Positions 1 through 7,928 of a stretch of 19,840 nt of DNA are shown one piece after another (position 1 is the first letter of the stretch; each line of letters starts with the position of its first letter). The position numbers and the translations under genes were made by a program. A model generated the notes under the pieces. It was not told the origin of the DNA. It saw nothing but the letters and a program-made list of their open reading frames with translations, and did no database searches. The DNA comes from RUG754 sp964345365 (lineage in GTDB: Bacteria > Bacillota > Clostridia > Peptostreptococcales > Anaerovoracaceae), in the NCBI GenBank assembly GCA_964345365.1, contig CAYFQR010000029.1:1-19840 (forward strand), in the 5' to 3' direction.

Positions 1-10
1 AATGTGTTTT

Positions 11-43
11 GGAGCGATTTTAATAGAAAATCGCTCCATTTTT
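11..43 (+). terminator. Rho-independent terminator
   Basis: A perfect 11-bp stem (GGAGCGATTTT at 11-21, AAAATCGCTCC at 27-37) with a 5-nt loop is followed by a T-run at 39-43. The T-run lies only on the plus-strand exit side, so it should end a plus-strand transcript from a gene to the left of the window. Read from the minus strand it has no U-tract. Confidence 0.8.
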
Positions 44-176
44 ATGTTTAAATCGAAGATCAACTGAACTAACTCACTAATATGCAGGTTTTACTTTTTT
101 GCAATTCCACTAATATCTGTGTTTTATATTGAAACCTTACTCCAAACATATAATAATTAGAAAGGAAACAAAATCT

Positions 177-677
177 ATGAAATTATCATTAATCGAATCC
201 CGACTTTTCGGAAGAATCTGTTATGGCTTTAAGAGAGACAACTATGGATTTGTTGAAATCGTGCCCGAACAGGCAGAAGTTGTAAAAACTATCTTCAGAA
301 TGTACAGAGAAGAAAATAGTTTAGAGGATATCCAAAAATACCTATTAAGCCGCTCCATTTCCTCTCCGTCCGGAAAGGCAAAATGGAGCAGAGATGTTCT
401 CAACAAACTTCTCAATAATGGAAAATACACAAGAGGTATAATTGATTTTGAAGAATACTGCGAAGTGTATTTTTTAAAAGAAGGAAATTGTCGGAATCCT
501 AACAAAACGAGAGTGAAGAAAACATATATGTCACTAATTCTCGTTTGCAGTTTCGTACTGATTCCCGTTCGGTTGATCCTCTTTCGCAGTTTCGTCATAT
601 ATATTTCGGTCGTAATTTCACCACACACTCTACGCTACATGTGTGCGGAAACATATCAACGGGGGTCGCTTCCATAA
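177..677 (+). pseudogene. Truncated serine recombinase: solo 'Recombinase' domain fragment
   Basis: The predicted product of 166 aa matches the middle domain of large serine recombinases (Pfam Recombinase type) over about residues 10-115. Diagnostic parts are the start motif GRICYGFKRD, then VPEQAEVVKTIFRMY, a SLEDIQKYL helix, SSPSGKAKWSRDVLNKLLNN and GKYTRG. The ATG at 177 is chosen because AAAGGA sits at 161-166 with suitable spacing; an upstream in-frame TTG at 129 has no such site. The N-terminal catalytic resolvase domain with its active-site Ser is missing, as are the zinc-ribbon and coiled-coil regions. After about residue 118 similarity stops, and the last part overlaps the 3' end of rlmD on the other strand (595-677), so that tail is probably run-on sequence. 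It is most likely a dead remnant of an integrated element. A small expressed DNA-binding protein is possible but unsupported. Confidence 0.6.
541..595. repeat. Imperfect 16-bp direct repeat at the 3' end of rlmD
   Basis: TCGTTTGCAGTTTCGT (541-556) recurs as TCTTTCGCAGTTTCGT (580-595), 39 bp apart; the last 10 bases are identical. The right copy reaches the rlmD stop codon (595-597, minus strand). No terminator hairpin with a T-tract was found in the 100 bases after rlmD. Confidence 0.5.
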
Positions 678-2079
678 ACTCATATCCCCTTGCCGTAAGA
701 TAATTTATATCTCTTGCGAGCGTGGCGGGGTCGCATGAAACGTAAACTATGCGTCCGGGCTTCGCCGACACCACCGCATTTAGAAGTTCCTCCGCACAGC
801 CTGCTCTCGGCGGGTCGAGAAAAACAACATCGGCATATGATATCTTAAGTTCCGGTTCCTTTTCAACCAACTCGTTAACCTCGTTATATCCCATCTTCGG
901 TTTAATACCCATGATGGCGGGGAGTTCGTCCTCAGCTTTTCCCAATATGTATCTCGTATTCACTATGCCGTTCAGTACGGAATTTCTGTTCGCGTCGAGC
1001 ACAGCGGATTTTACCGACTCTATCCCTATCACAAGTCCGGTATTATTCATCCTGCGTGCTGCATAAAGCCCGATTGTCCCTACACCGCAATATAGGTCGA
1101 GCACAGTTTCACCGCCTTTGATATCGGCATATTCCATAGCTTTTTCGTAGAGTTTCTTCGTCTGCTCACTGTTCACCTGATAAAAGGAGTCCGGCGAAAT
1201 TTCAAACTTCAACCCGCTCTCCTCATCGACGATTACTTTTCTTCCTGCAACCGCCCTGTCATCCACCCATACGCTTTCAAGCATCTCGTTTGAACCCGAA
1301 TAGAGCATGCCGACAAGTTCCTCAAGCCCGGGGAGTTCTTTATCAGATTTCGGACACTCACCGTAAACTGCTTTAGGCGGATGCACACCCGCCCTGTTTA
1401 ATTTTGTTTCTTCTTTTTTAACGCCGCGTCCGCTTTTCTTATTTCCAAAGCGTTTCCTCTCATCTTCCGACGCGGTAAAAATCTTGACAAGCATGGATTT
1501 CGTACCGGGCGCCGTCCTGACCATCAGCTTCTCCGCACCGGGATTTTTGCCGAAACGGTTGAGATAATATGAAAACGCCCTTGCAGCTCCCATTGTTTCT
1601 TCGCTCTGCAGCATGCAATCATCTACAGAAACAACCTCATGGCTCTTTTTCTTGAGAAAACCGACCCTGCCCTTTTTATCTACTGTAAACATGGCCTTGT
1701 TTCTGTATCTCACAGGCTCATCCATGCCGATAATAGAGTTTACCATCGGATTTTCAAGCCCGCCTATTCTCTCTAATTTGTCTCTGACCCATCTTTCCTT
1801 AAGCCTCAGCTGTTCTTCGTACTTGAGATTCCCGAGAGGGCAGCCGCCGCACTCGTCTATATGCTTGCAGAAGCCTTCACTTCGGCATTCCGACCTCTCA
1901 ACTATCTCAACTATCTCGGCGTTGGCATAGTTCTTTTTTAGCCTTGTAATTTCAGCTACTACCGTATCCCCTAAAACTGCGCAATCGACAAAGATGACAG
2001 CGCCGTCATATTTGCCGATTCCGCTGCCATCACTGCTCATGTCAATTATTTTTATTTCTATTTTTTGTCCTTTTTCCAT
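595..2079 (-). CDS. rlmD: 23S rRNA (uracil-5-)-methyltransferase, RlmD/RumA family
   Basis: This SAM-dependent enzyme methylates C5 of uracil in 23S rRNA. In Firmicutes one such enzyme can cover both U747 and U1939, so the exact target is open. With the ATG at 2079 the product is 494 aa: an N-terminal TRAM domain (about 1-60), 4Fe-4S cysteines C71, C77, C80 and C155, the SAM motif LDLYCGVGTIG (about 327-337), DPPR (422-425), the catalytic Cys in SCDPATLARD (C449) and the general base Glu in VECV (E484). An in-frame GTG at 2103 would add eight residues, but these lie inside a duplicated copy of the ntpD tail, so the ATG is preferred; neither start has a strong ribosome site. Two charged stretches (about 203-252 and 385-412) look like lineage-specific insertions. 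It is the last gene of the V-ATPase operon, 39 bases after ntpD, and probably co-transcribed. Confidence 0.9.
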   Translation of the reverse strand: MEKGQKIEIKIIDMSSDGSGIGKYDGAVIFVDCAVLGDTVVAEITRLKKNYANAEIVEIVERSECRSEGFCKHIDECGGCPLGNLKYEEQLRLKERWVRDKLERIGGLENPMVNSIIGMDEPVRYRNKAMFTVDKKGRVGFLKKKSHEVVSVDDCMLQSEETMGAARAFSYYLNRFGKNPGAEKLMVRTAPGTKSMLVKIFTASEDERKRFGNKKSGRGVKKEETKLNRAGVHPPKAVYGECPKSDKELPGLEELVGMLYSGSNEMLESVWVDDRAVAGRKVIVDEESGLKFEISPDSFYQVNSEQTKKLYEKAMEYADIKGGETVLDLYCGVGTIGLYAARRMNNTGLVIGIESVKSAVLDANRNSVLNGIVNTRYILGKAEDELPAIMGIKPKMGYNEVNELVEKEPELKISYADVVFLDPPRAGCAEELLNAVVSAKPGRIVYVSCDPATLARDINYLTARGYEFMEATPVDMFPHTCSVECVVKLRPKYI

Positions 2080-2152
2080 ATTTACCGGTCGGTGTTGATG
2101 CACTCCCGCTTTTCGTATTTACCAGTCAATGTTGATGCACTTTCTCTTTTTT
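2079..2152. repeat. Degenerate 37-bp tandem duplication of the ntpD 3' end
   Basis: Copy 2079-2115 and copy 2116-2152 match at 29 of 37 positions, including a shared 12-base block TGTTGATGCACT and TATTTACC. The right-hand copy encodes the last residues and stop codon of ntpD (CINIDW, stop). The left-hand copy, read in the matching frame, still spells ECINTDR and a stop just before the rlmD ATG. The start codon of rlmD lies at its edge; the equivalent codon of the other copy is ACG. Confidence 0.8.
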
Positions 2153-2838
2153 CTTCCGGCTTCATTATATGCCTTTTCGTCACGCTCGCGTTTTTCGCGT
2201 ATAGCATCCTGAAGAATCATATCCTTTACCTTCATCAGTCTCGTCTGGTTACCTCGCTCATTCTCATCAAGCTTCATTCTGATATATTTTATCGTCACTT
2301 CAAGCTGAGGAATCTTCACATATTCGAGGGCGTTAACACGTCTTCTCGTCCGCTCAAGCTCCGATGCGAGCATCTGCGCCTCTTTTTCTTTAGAGGCAAG
2401 TTCAAGCATCAGCGGAAGAACCGATGTGAGATGATTTATAGACATATCAAGCTCGACGGAAGTATTCGCATAGCCGTAAGGGTAGATATCGGCACTATCC
2501 TCAGCTAACGTATCATAGCTGAACACCGGCACGTCCACACTCATAACATTTTTATTTCCGACATCCAAGTTGACACCCTGTTTAGGGAACATCAAAGATT
2601 CTTCAAGAACCTCTTTGCTCATGACCGCGGATGCAACTGAAAAGCTGCCGTAAACGGCCTTAAGCTGCTCTTCGACTTTCTCTCTGAGCTCCTTGTCCTT
2701 TCTTGCAAGGTCAAGAAACTCCTTCATCAGCTCGTCACGCTTATCCTTTAGGAGCTTATGCCCCCTCATCGATGTGGCGAGTCTGCGTTTAAGAGTGGTG
2801 AGCATCATTCTGGTTGGATTGACATTTAATCTTTCCAT
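2119..2838 (-). CDS. ntpD: V-type ATPase subunit D (central rotor shaft)
   Basis: Subunit D forms the long coiled-coil rotor axle that turns inside the A3B3 head and, with subunit F, couples it to the membrane ring. The 239-aa product starts with the family signature MERLNVNPTRMMLTTLKRRL, then has a long amphipathic helix (about 10-70), a variable middle and a second long helix (about 145-215) with LERTRRRVNALEYVKIPQL, matching the two-helix D fold and usual length (about 210-230). The very basic tail (residues about 212-239) ends CINIDW and belongs to a locally duplicated sequence, so the end may have been altered recently. GAGGA lies about 8 bases before the ATG. It is called atpD in many annotations. 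Confidence 0.95.
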   Translation of the reverse strand: MERLNVNPTRMMLTTLKRRLATSMRGHKLLKDKRDELMKEFLDLARKDKELREKVEEQLKAVYGSFSVASAVMSKEVLEESLMFPKQGVNLDVGNKNVMSVDVPVFSYDTLAEDSADIYPYGYANTSVELDMSINHLTSVLPLMLELASKEKEAQMLASELERTRRRVNALEYVKIPQLEVTIKYIRMKLDENERGNQTRLMKVKDMILQDAIREKRERDEKAYNEAGRKKRKCINIDW

Positions 2839-2875
2839 AATTCTGTCCTCATCTTTTCGTTAACCGTGCAAAAAA

Positions 2876-4249
2876 TCATGCTTCGTAATATTCTTCGATA
2901 TATTCATCCTTGATACGCTTAAGCTCCGACTTAGGAAGCATCCTTAATAGTTCCCAGCCGGTATTGAGCGTTTCTTCAATGGAACGATCTTTTTCATAAC
3001 CCTGCGACACGTAACGCTTCTCAAATTCTCTGGAAAAGTTGGCATATTTCAAGTCTGTCTCGGTAAGGGCAGCCTCACCCAATATCGCAACAAGTTCCAA
3101 GTTATCCTTGCCTTTTGCGTAGGCTGCGAAAAGTTGGTTCATCGTGTCGGCATGATCCGCCCTTGTCTTTCCTTTGCCTATGCCCTTATCCTTAAGTCTC
3201 GAAAGTGAAGGAAGCACGTCGATAGGCGGCTGTATACCTTTTCGGAAAAGTTCACGTGAAAGAATAATCTGTCCCTCTGTAATATATCCCGTAAGGTCAT
3301 GTATAGGGTGAGTCTTGTCGTCTTCAGGCATCGTAAGTATAGGTATCATCGTTATCGAGCCCGCTACGCCTTTTTTTCTTCCCGCTCTCTCATACATTGT
3401 AGCGAGGTCGGTGTAAAGATAGCCCGGATAACCTCTTCGTCCCGGCACTTCTTTTTTAGCTGCAGAGACTTCTCTTAATGCCTCCGCATAATTCGTGATG
3501 TCCGTAAGGATTACAAGCACATGCATATTAAGGTCAAATGCGAGATATTCGGCTGCCGTCAGCGCCATACGAGGCGTAGCGATACGTTCTACCGCAGGGT
3601 CGTTTGCGAGATTCATAAACATAACCGTCCTGTCTATCGCACCCGTTCTCCTGAAATCCGATGCAAAAAACTCAGCCTCTTCATAAGTGATTCCTATGGC
3701 GGCGAAAACTACCGCAAAGTTCCCCGCATCGCTTCCGAGTACCTTTGCCTGCCTTGCAATCTGTGCCGCAAGGTTAGCGTGAGGAAGTCCGGAAGCGGAG
3801 AAAATAGGCAGCTTCTGCCCTCTTACAAGGGTGTTCAGTCCGTCGATTGCCGACACTCCCGTTTCGATGAACTCGGCCGGATAGTCCCTCGCTGCAGGAT
3901 TCATAGGAAGTCCGTTTATATCACGCATCTTTTCCGGAATTATTTCAGGGCCTCCGTCTTTAGGGTTCCCCATTCCGTCGAATACCCTTCCGAGCATGTC
4001 CCTTGAAACCGCCAATTCGGTTCCATGTCCGAGAAATCTGACCGTTGAATCCTTAAGGTTGATTCCCGTAGATGATTCAAAGAGCTGAACAAGAGCATTA
4101 TGTCCGTTTACTTCGAGAACTTTGCACAGCCTCGTTTCTCCCGTAGGCATAATTATTTCTCCGAGCTCATCGTATGTTACATTTTCTACGTCTTTAACGA
4201 GCATAAGAGGCCCGACTACTTCACTTATGGTTCTGTATTCTCTAATCAT
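2876..4249 (-). CDS. ntpB: V-type ATPase subunit B (regulatory, non-catalytic)
   Basis: Subunit B alternates with subunit A in the A3B3 head and adds residues to the nucleotide site without hydrolysing ATP itself. The product has 457 aa, the normal length. The place of the Walker A motif reads SASGLPHANLAAQIARQ (about 151-167), the degenerate form typical of B rather than A. The motif LPSLSRLKDKGIG near residues 346-358 contains the conserved arginine finger (about R351) that reaches into the A-subunit site. The start ATG at 4249 overlaps the last 8 bases of ntpA (ATGATTAG junction), which points to translational coupling and equal amounts of A and B. Also named atpB. Confidence 0.97.
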   Translation of the reverse strand: MIREYRTISEVVGPLMLVKDVENVTYDELGEIIMPTGETRLCKVLEVNGHNALVQLFESSTGINLKDSTVRFLGHGTELAVSRDMLGRVFDGMGNPKDGGPEIIPEKMRDINGLPMNPAARDYPAEFIETGVSAIDGLNTLVRGQKLPIFSASGLPHANLAAQIARQAKVLGSDAGNFAVVFAAIGITYEEAEFFASDFRRTGAIDRTVMFMNLANDPAVERIATPRMALTAAEYLAFDLNMHVLVILTDITNYAEALREVSAAKKEVPGRRGYPGYLYTDLATMYERAGRKKGVAGSITMIPILTMPEDDKTHPIHDLTGYITEGQIILSRELFRKGIQPPIDVLPSLSRLKDKGIGKGKTRADHADTMNQLFAAYAKGKDNLELVAILGEAALTETDLKYANFSREFEKRYVSQGYEKDRSIEETLNTGWELLRMLPKSELKRIKDEYIEEYYEA

Positions 4250-6041
4250 CTGCTTCGACCTCCCTCTCTACCAATCCGGCTATGGCGATTTTTATCTTTT
4301 TCAACAGCTCATCATATGCGGAATCAATTTTATCTTCTTCGATATATTTGAATCTTCCTATGTCCTCTCTTTCGGGCAGTCCCGCAATAGCGGAAAGCGG
4401 TGCGCCTTTTTTGATTCCTTCAAGGCCCATGTCATAGTATGCGAGTATGAGCTTCAGAAGCTTAACCTGCTTATTTATCGACGAATATGTATCGATGTCA
4501 TGAAAAGCGTTTTGGTGAAGGTAGTCTTCACGGATTGATTTACAAACTTCGAGTTTCATCCTGTCCTCAGAAGATAGCGAGTCCACTCCGACAAGCTGAA
4601 CGATTTCGTTAAGCTCCGCTTCTTCCTGAAGGAGCGTGAGAGTTCTCTGTCTCATTTCCGGATAATCTTTTGCAACATTTTCTCTGTACCATTTTTCAAG
4701 CTTCTCTACATAGAGAGAATAGGATTGAAGCCAATTTATAGCAGGGAAGTGTCTCGCGTATGCCAAGCTCGAATCGAGGGACCAGAACACCTTTACTATT
4801 CGTAGGGTCGCCTGCGATACAGGCTCGGATATGTCTCCGCCCGGCGGCGATACCGCTCCTATTACACTGAGTGCGCCCAAGCGACCTTCTTTACCGAGGG
4901 ATATCGTCCTGCCCGCTCTCTCATAGAACTGAGCAAGTCTTGATGCCAGGTATGCGGGATAACCTTCTTCTCCCGGCATCTCCTCAAGACGTCCCGACAT
5001 TTCTCTTAGAGCCTCAGCCCACCTTGATGTCGAATCCGCCATCAAAGCTACGGAGTATCCCATATCTCTAAAATATTCGGCAATCGTGATTCCCGTGTAT
5101 ACCGATGCTTCTCTGGCCGCTACAGGCATATCGGAAGTGTTTGCGATGAGAACCGTACGTTTCATCAGTGACTCTCCGGAGCGCGGGTCTTTGAGCTCCG
5201 GGAACTCCATGAGTACGTCCGTCATTTCGTTTCCACGCTCGCCGCAGCCGATGTATACCACTATATCCGCATCCGCCCATTTCGCGAGCTGGTGCTGTAC
5301 AACCGTCTTACCCGAACCGAAAGGCCCCGGCACTGCCGCAACGCCGCCTTTGGCAATCGGGAACATGGTATCGATTACCCTCTGTCCCGTAAGCAAAGGC
5401 ATTTCGGGAGTCAGCTTTTCCCGATAAGGTCTTCCTTTCCTGACAGGCCACTTCTGCATTAGGGAAAGCTCTACTTCGTCTCCCGCTTCTTTTCTTCCCA
5501 TCCCCCAGTTTTCACTGAGCTTAACCTTGCATACGGTTTCTTCCACCGTATAGCTGTTGCCCTCTATCCAAGTTATATTTCCTTTAATGCCGTAAGGCAC
5601 CATAATTCTCTGTTCTACGAGGACAGTCTCCTGCACGGTTCCTATGATGTCACCGGATTCCACCTCGTCACCGACTTTTACTGTCGGTACGAAATCCCAT
5701 TTTTTTGTCCTCGAAAGTGACGGAACCTTAATGCCTCTCGTGATATTGCTGCCGACAGCCTTGACCATTTCTTCAAGAGGTCTCTGAATACCGTCATACA
5801 TCGTTTCGATGAGGCCCGGTCCCAGTTCTACCGAGAGAGGTGCCTCCGTTGATTCAACAGGTGCTCCGGGACCGATGCCTGCCGTTTCTTCATAAACCTG
5901 AATTGAAGCCCTGTCTCCTCTCATTTCAATTATTTCTCCGATAAGTCCCTGCTCTCCTACACGAACTACGTCGAACATATTAGCTTTTTCCATTCCGGAT
6001 GCTACTACAAGCGGCCTTGACTCATTGATTCTCACCTCCAA
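4242..6041 (-). CDS. ntpA: V-type ATPase subunit A (catalytic)
   Basis: This is the ATP-hydrolysing or ATP-making subunit of the V1/A1 head. It shows Walker A GPFGSGKT (239-246), the catalytic Glu in GERGNE (about E268), the long 'non-homologous region' (about 120-200) that separates A from F-ATPase beta, and DSTSRWAEALREMSGRLEEM typical of the family. No intein interrupts the P-loop. The start is unclear. The strong Shine-Dalgarno GGAGGTGA (6032-6039) lies downstream of the first in-frame TTG (6041) and overlaps an in-frame GTG (6035); the ATC at 6029 has ideal spacing, while the nearby ATG is out of frame and stops quickly. The TTG start is kept here because it preserves the first beta strand. 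The gene overlaps ntpG by up to 20 bases. Confidence 0.96.
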   Translation of the reverse strand: MEVRINESRPLVVASGMEKANMFDVVRVGEQGLIGEIIEMRGDRASIQVYEETAGIGPGAPVESTEAPLSVELGPGLIETMYDGIQRPLEEMVKAVGSNITRGIKVPSLSRTKKWDFVPTVKVGDEVESGDIIGTVQETVLVEQRIMVPYGIKGNITWIEGNSYTVEETVCKVKLSENWGMGRKEAGDEVELSLMQKWPVRKGRPYREKLTPEMPLLTGQRVIDTMFPIAKGGVAAVPGPFGSGKTVVQHQLAKWADADIVVYIGCGERGNEMTDVLMEFPELKDPRSGESLMKRTVLIANTSDMPVAAREASVYTGITIAEYFRDMGYSVALMADSTSRWAEALREMSGRLEEMPGEEGYPAYLASRLAQFYERAGRTISLGKEGRLGALSVIGAVSPPGGDISEPVSQATLRIVKVFWSLDSSLAYARHFPAINWLQSYSLYVEKLEKWYRENVAKDYPEMRQRTLTLLQEEAELNEIVQLVGVDSLSSEDRMKLEVCKSIREDYLHQNAFHDIDTYSSINKQVKLLKLILAYYDMGLEGIKKGAPLSAIAGLPEREDIGRFKYIEEDKIDSAYDELLKKIKIAIAGLVEREVEADD

Positions 6042-6348
6042 AGAGTATATCTGAACCTACTGCTCTCTCTACCGATTTCTTAACCGAGGTCATCCCTATG
6101 CCGAGCGATCCTTCTTTTCCCGGTATGGGTATGATGGCGGGAGTCCTTAGGTCTGCATATTCATCGACTTCGTCTATCATTTCACCGTAAAGGTTTTCTG
6201 TGATATATATAATCGCAAAGTTCTCCTTCGCAATTCTCTTTAGTATTTTTTTGGCTTCTTCGGGGTCATCCGTCGAAAAAACATCGAGTCCGACGGCCTT
6301 GAAGCCTAAAATCGACTCCCTGTCGCCAATTACTCCGATTTTATACAT
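6022..6348 (-). CDS. ntpG: V-type ATPase subunit F (rotor; NtpG/AtpF)
   Basis: This small Rossmann-like subunit binds subunit D in the central rotor shaft. It is 108 aa, the usual size, beginning MYKIGVIGDRESILGFKAVG, a family hallmark. FAIIYITENLY lies near residues 43-53, and a C-terminal PIPGKEGSLGIG segment is followed by the helix that contacts D. Its start overlaps the end of ntpC by 8 bases, and its own end carries the ribosome site of ntpA, so expression of C, F and A is tightly coupled. Naming differs: NtpG in Enterococcus hirae, AtpF in archaeal-style annotation. Confidence 0.94.
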   Translation of the reverse strand: MYKIGVIGDRESILGFKAVGLDVFSTDDPEEAKKILKRIAKENFAIIYITENLYGEMIDEVDEYADLRTPAIIPIPGKEGSLGIGMTSVKKSVERAVGSDILFGGENQ

Positions 6349-7261
6349 AAGTGTCCCTAAGCCTTTCTCTTATCTCAACATCGGGCATTCCTGCCATTTT
6401 ACCCGCCATAATAATCCTGAGATTTTTCCACTCCGTTTCCTTGGCCTGAATGAATCCGATTATCGGCTCAAAACCGAACGGGATGTAGAACGCCTCCCTG
6501 ACATATTCCATTTTTTGATTATCGATATATTTCTCAAGGCCCGAAACCGTAACCTTGCCGACGATATCCATGGCAATCGGCTCTATATCCGCTTGCATTA
6601 TGTTTCCGCCTTCAATAAATACCCTTTCATAAAATGTCTTAGGTCTCCCTGTTTCCATCAGCCTTACAAAAGTACTTATATTTATCAAATCAACGGTATT
6701 CTTGGCATACTCAAGCAAAAAATCACTTCCGGAAGCTTCCGCCGATTCAAGCATCTCCTTGTAGCAGGCTCTGTCGAGCCTTATGTCTATCTCCTGCGGG
6801 TCACCGGACTTTCCGAAAAGCTCAATCGCTTCAAGTACGGCTTCGCCCATCTCAAGAGGAAGCATGTTCATCTCCCTTTTTCTGACATAGTCTATAAGCT
6901 CTTCGGGCTCTACGGTTCCGGAGCGTATCAAAAGCTCGCTCGGATCCTGCTCGCTGAATTCGGCCTTTAATATCGCCTTCAGGTTGTGGTAGTCGCTCGG
7001 AAGCTTGAAAAAATCAAGTTCGTTTTCTTCGGGAATTACTGAATAGATGAGCTCATATGTTTCCTCCATATTTTGCTTAAGTATTCTCTCAAAATCCCTC
7101 GGATTCACAATTTCCTCCGACTCACCGTAACCGTTATTCTTAATTATTTTAAGGATGTCCGGAATATTTTTCTGCTCGGACAGCCTGATAAACTCGTCCC
7201 CCGTAAGAAGCTCCGTTTCCTTCGTCCTTATAATGACGCAGGGAAAAATGTAATTTTTCAT
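6341..7261 (-). CDS. ntpC: V-type ATPase subunit C (rotor-ring adaptor)
   Basis: Subunit C (relative of eukaryotic subunit d) is the funnel-shaped socket that joins the D-F shaft to the proteolipid ring. The product is 306 aa, slightly shorter than the common 320-350, alpha-helical and acidic, with the conserved C-terminal block containing EPIIGFIQAKETEWKNLRI, which is diagnostic for the family. The ATG at 7261 is one base after the ntpE stop codon and its ribosome site AAGGAGG lies inside the last codons of ntpE. Also called atpC. Confidence 0.93.
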   Translation of the reverse strand: MKNYIFPCVIIRTKETELLTGDEFIRLSEQKNIPDILKIIKNNGYGESEEIVNPRDFERILKQNMEETYELIYSVIPEENELDFFKLPSDYHNLKAILKAEFSEQDPSELLIRSGTVEPEELIDYVRKREMNMLPLEMGEAVLEAIELFGKSGDPQEIDIRLDRACYKEMLESAEASGSDFLLEYAKNTVDLINISTFVRLMETGRPKTFYERVFIEGGNIMQADIEPIAMDIVGKVTVSGLEKYIDNQKMEYVREAFYIPFGFEPIIGFIQAKETEWKNLRIIMAGKMAGMPDVEIRERLRDTYV

Positions 7262-7262
7262 A

Positions 7263-7886
7263 TCAGACCTCCTTAAAAAGGATATCGGCGACCTCCGCTG
7301 AAAGAAGTGACTTTTTCAATTTAACGAGAGAGCCTATTGTATTGTCCGCATAGGTCATTCGATATCTGATCCAATATCCGCCTGTAATAGGCTCCGTGAC
7401 CTCTCTTATGGTGAATCTTTCCGAATATGGCTTATCTCCGTATTTTTCAATGCGCTTCTGTTCTGTTGCTCTGTTAAGGCCTTCGACCACCTTTTCGGCA
7501 ACCGTTGCCCTGTCCCTTTCGTTAAAAGTCAGCACTCCGCCGTACATATCGGAGGCTACGCCTATGTTAATCAGAAAATTGACGTATTCGTCCTCGGGCA
7601 GATTTACGAGCTTCTCTACAGCCGCATCAAAACAGCTGTCCAAAAGCTCCTGCTTCTTTGCCAGAACAATCTTCCTGCCGTCTATGTCCGATACCGACTT
7701 TCTTCTTTCGATAATCCTTTGTTTCTCCGCTTGACCCGATGCTGTCATCTCCTCCACCATTGAGGATGCTTTGACTTTAGCTTCCGCTATTATTCTTTCG
7801 CACTCTTTTTTTGCATCATCAAGCTTAACTTTCTTTATCTCTTCGGCATCATTTATTATTTTTTCCGTAATTTTTTCTATACTCAT
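7263..7886 (-). CDS. ntpE: V-type ATPase subunit E (peripheral stalk)
   Basis: Subunit E pairs with the H/G coiled-coil subunit to form the stator stalks that hold the A3B3 head still. The product is 207 aa: an N-terminal coiled coil rich in Glu, Lys and Ala (about 1-85) with RIIAEAKVKASSMVEE, then a globular part that ends in the family pattern GGYWIRYRMTYADNTIGSL and a final helix that binds subunit B. The ribosome site is GGCAGGAG, six bases before the ATG. It follows ntpK after 42 bases with no visible terminator. Confidence 0.93.
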   Translation of the reverse strand: MSIEKITEKIINDAEEIKKVKLDDAKKECERIIAEAKVKASSMVEEMTASGQAEKQRIIERRKSVSDIDGRKIVLAKKQELLDSCFDAAVEKLVNLPEDEYVNFLINIGVASDMYGGVLTFNERDRATVAEKVVEGLNRATEQKRIEKYGDKPYSERFTIREVTEPITGGYWIRYRMTYADNTIGSLVKLKKSLLSAEVADILFKEV

Positions 7887-7928
7887 AATTTTCTCCTGCC
7901 TTTTGGTTAATGAGATACCTTTTTAATA

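Noticed and set aside
242..628. Minus-strand 128-codon frame opposite the recombinase fragment
   Set aside because: It is the antisense of the recombinase domain, has no family resemblance, and its start lies within the end of rlmD.
3521..4006. Plus-strand 161-codon frame inside ntpB
   Set aside because: It is a shadow of the strongly conserved ntpB frame, with no ribosome site and a composition unlike real proteins of this genome.
4242..6041. Intein in the catalytic A subunit, a known insertion point in V-ATPases
   Set aside because: The P-loop region is continuous and the protein has the normal length of about 600 residues.
6200..6970. Plus-strand 256-codon frame across ntpG and ntpC
   Set aside because: It is antisense to two conserved, overlapping ATPase genes and looks like random translation.
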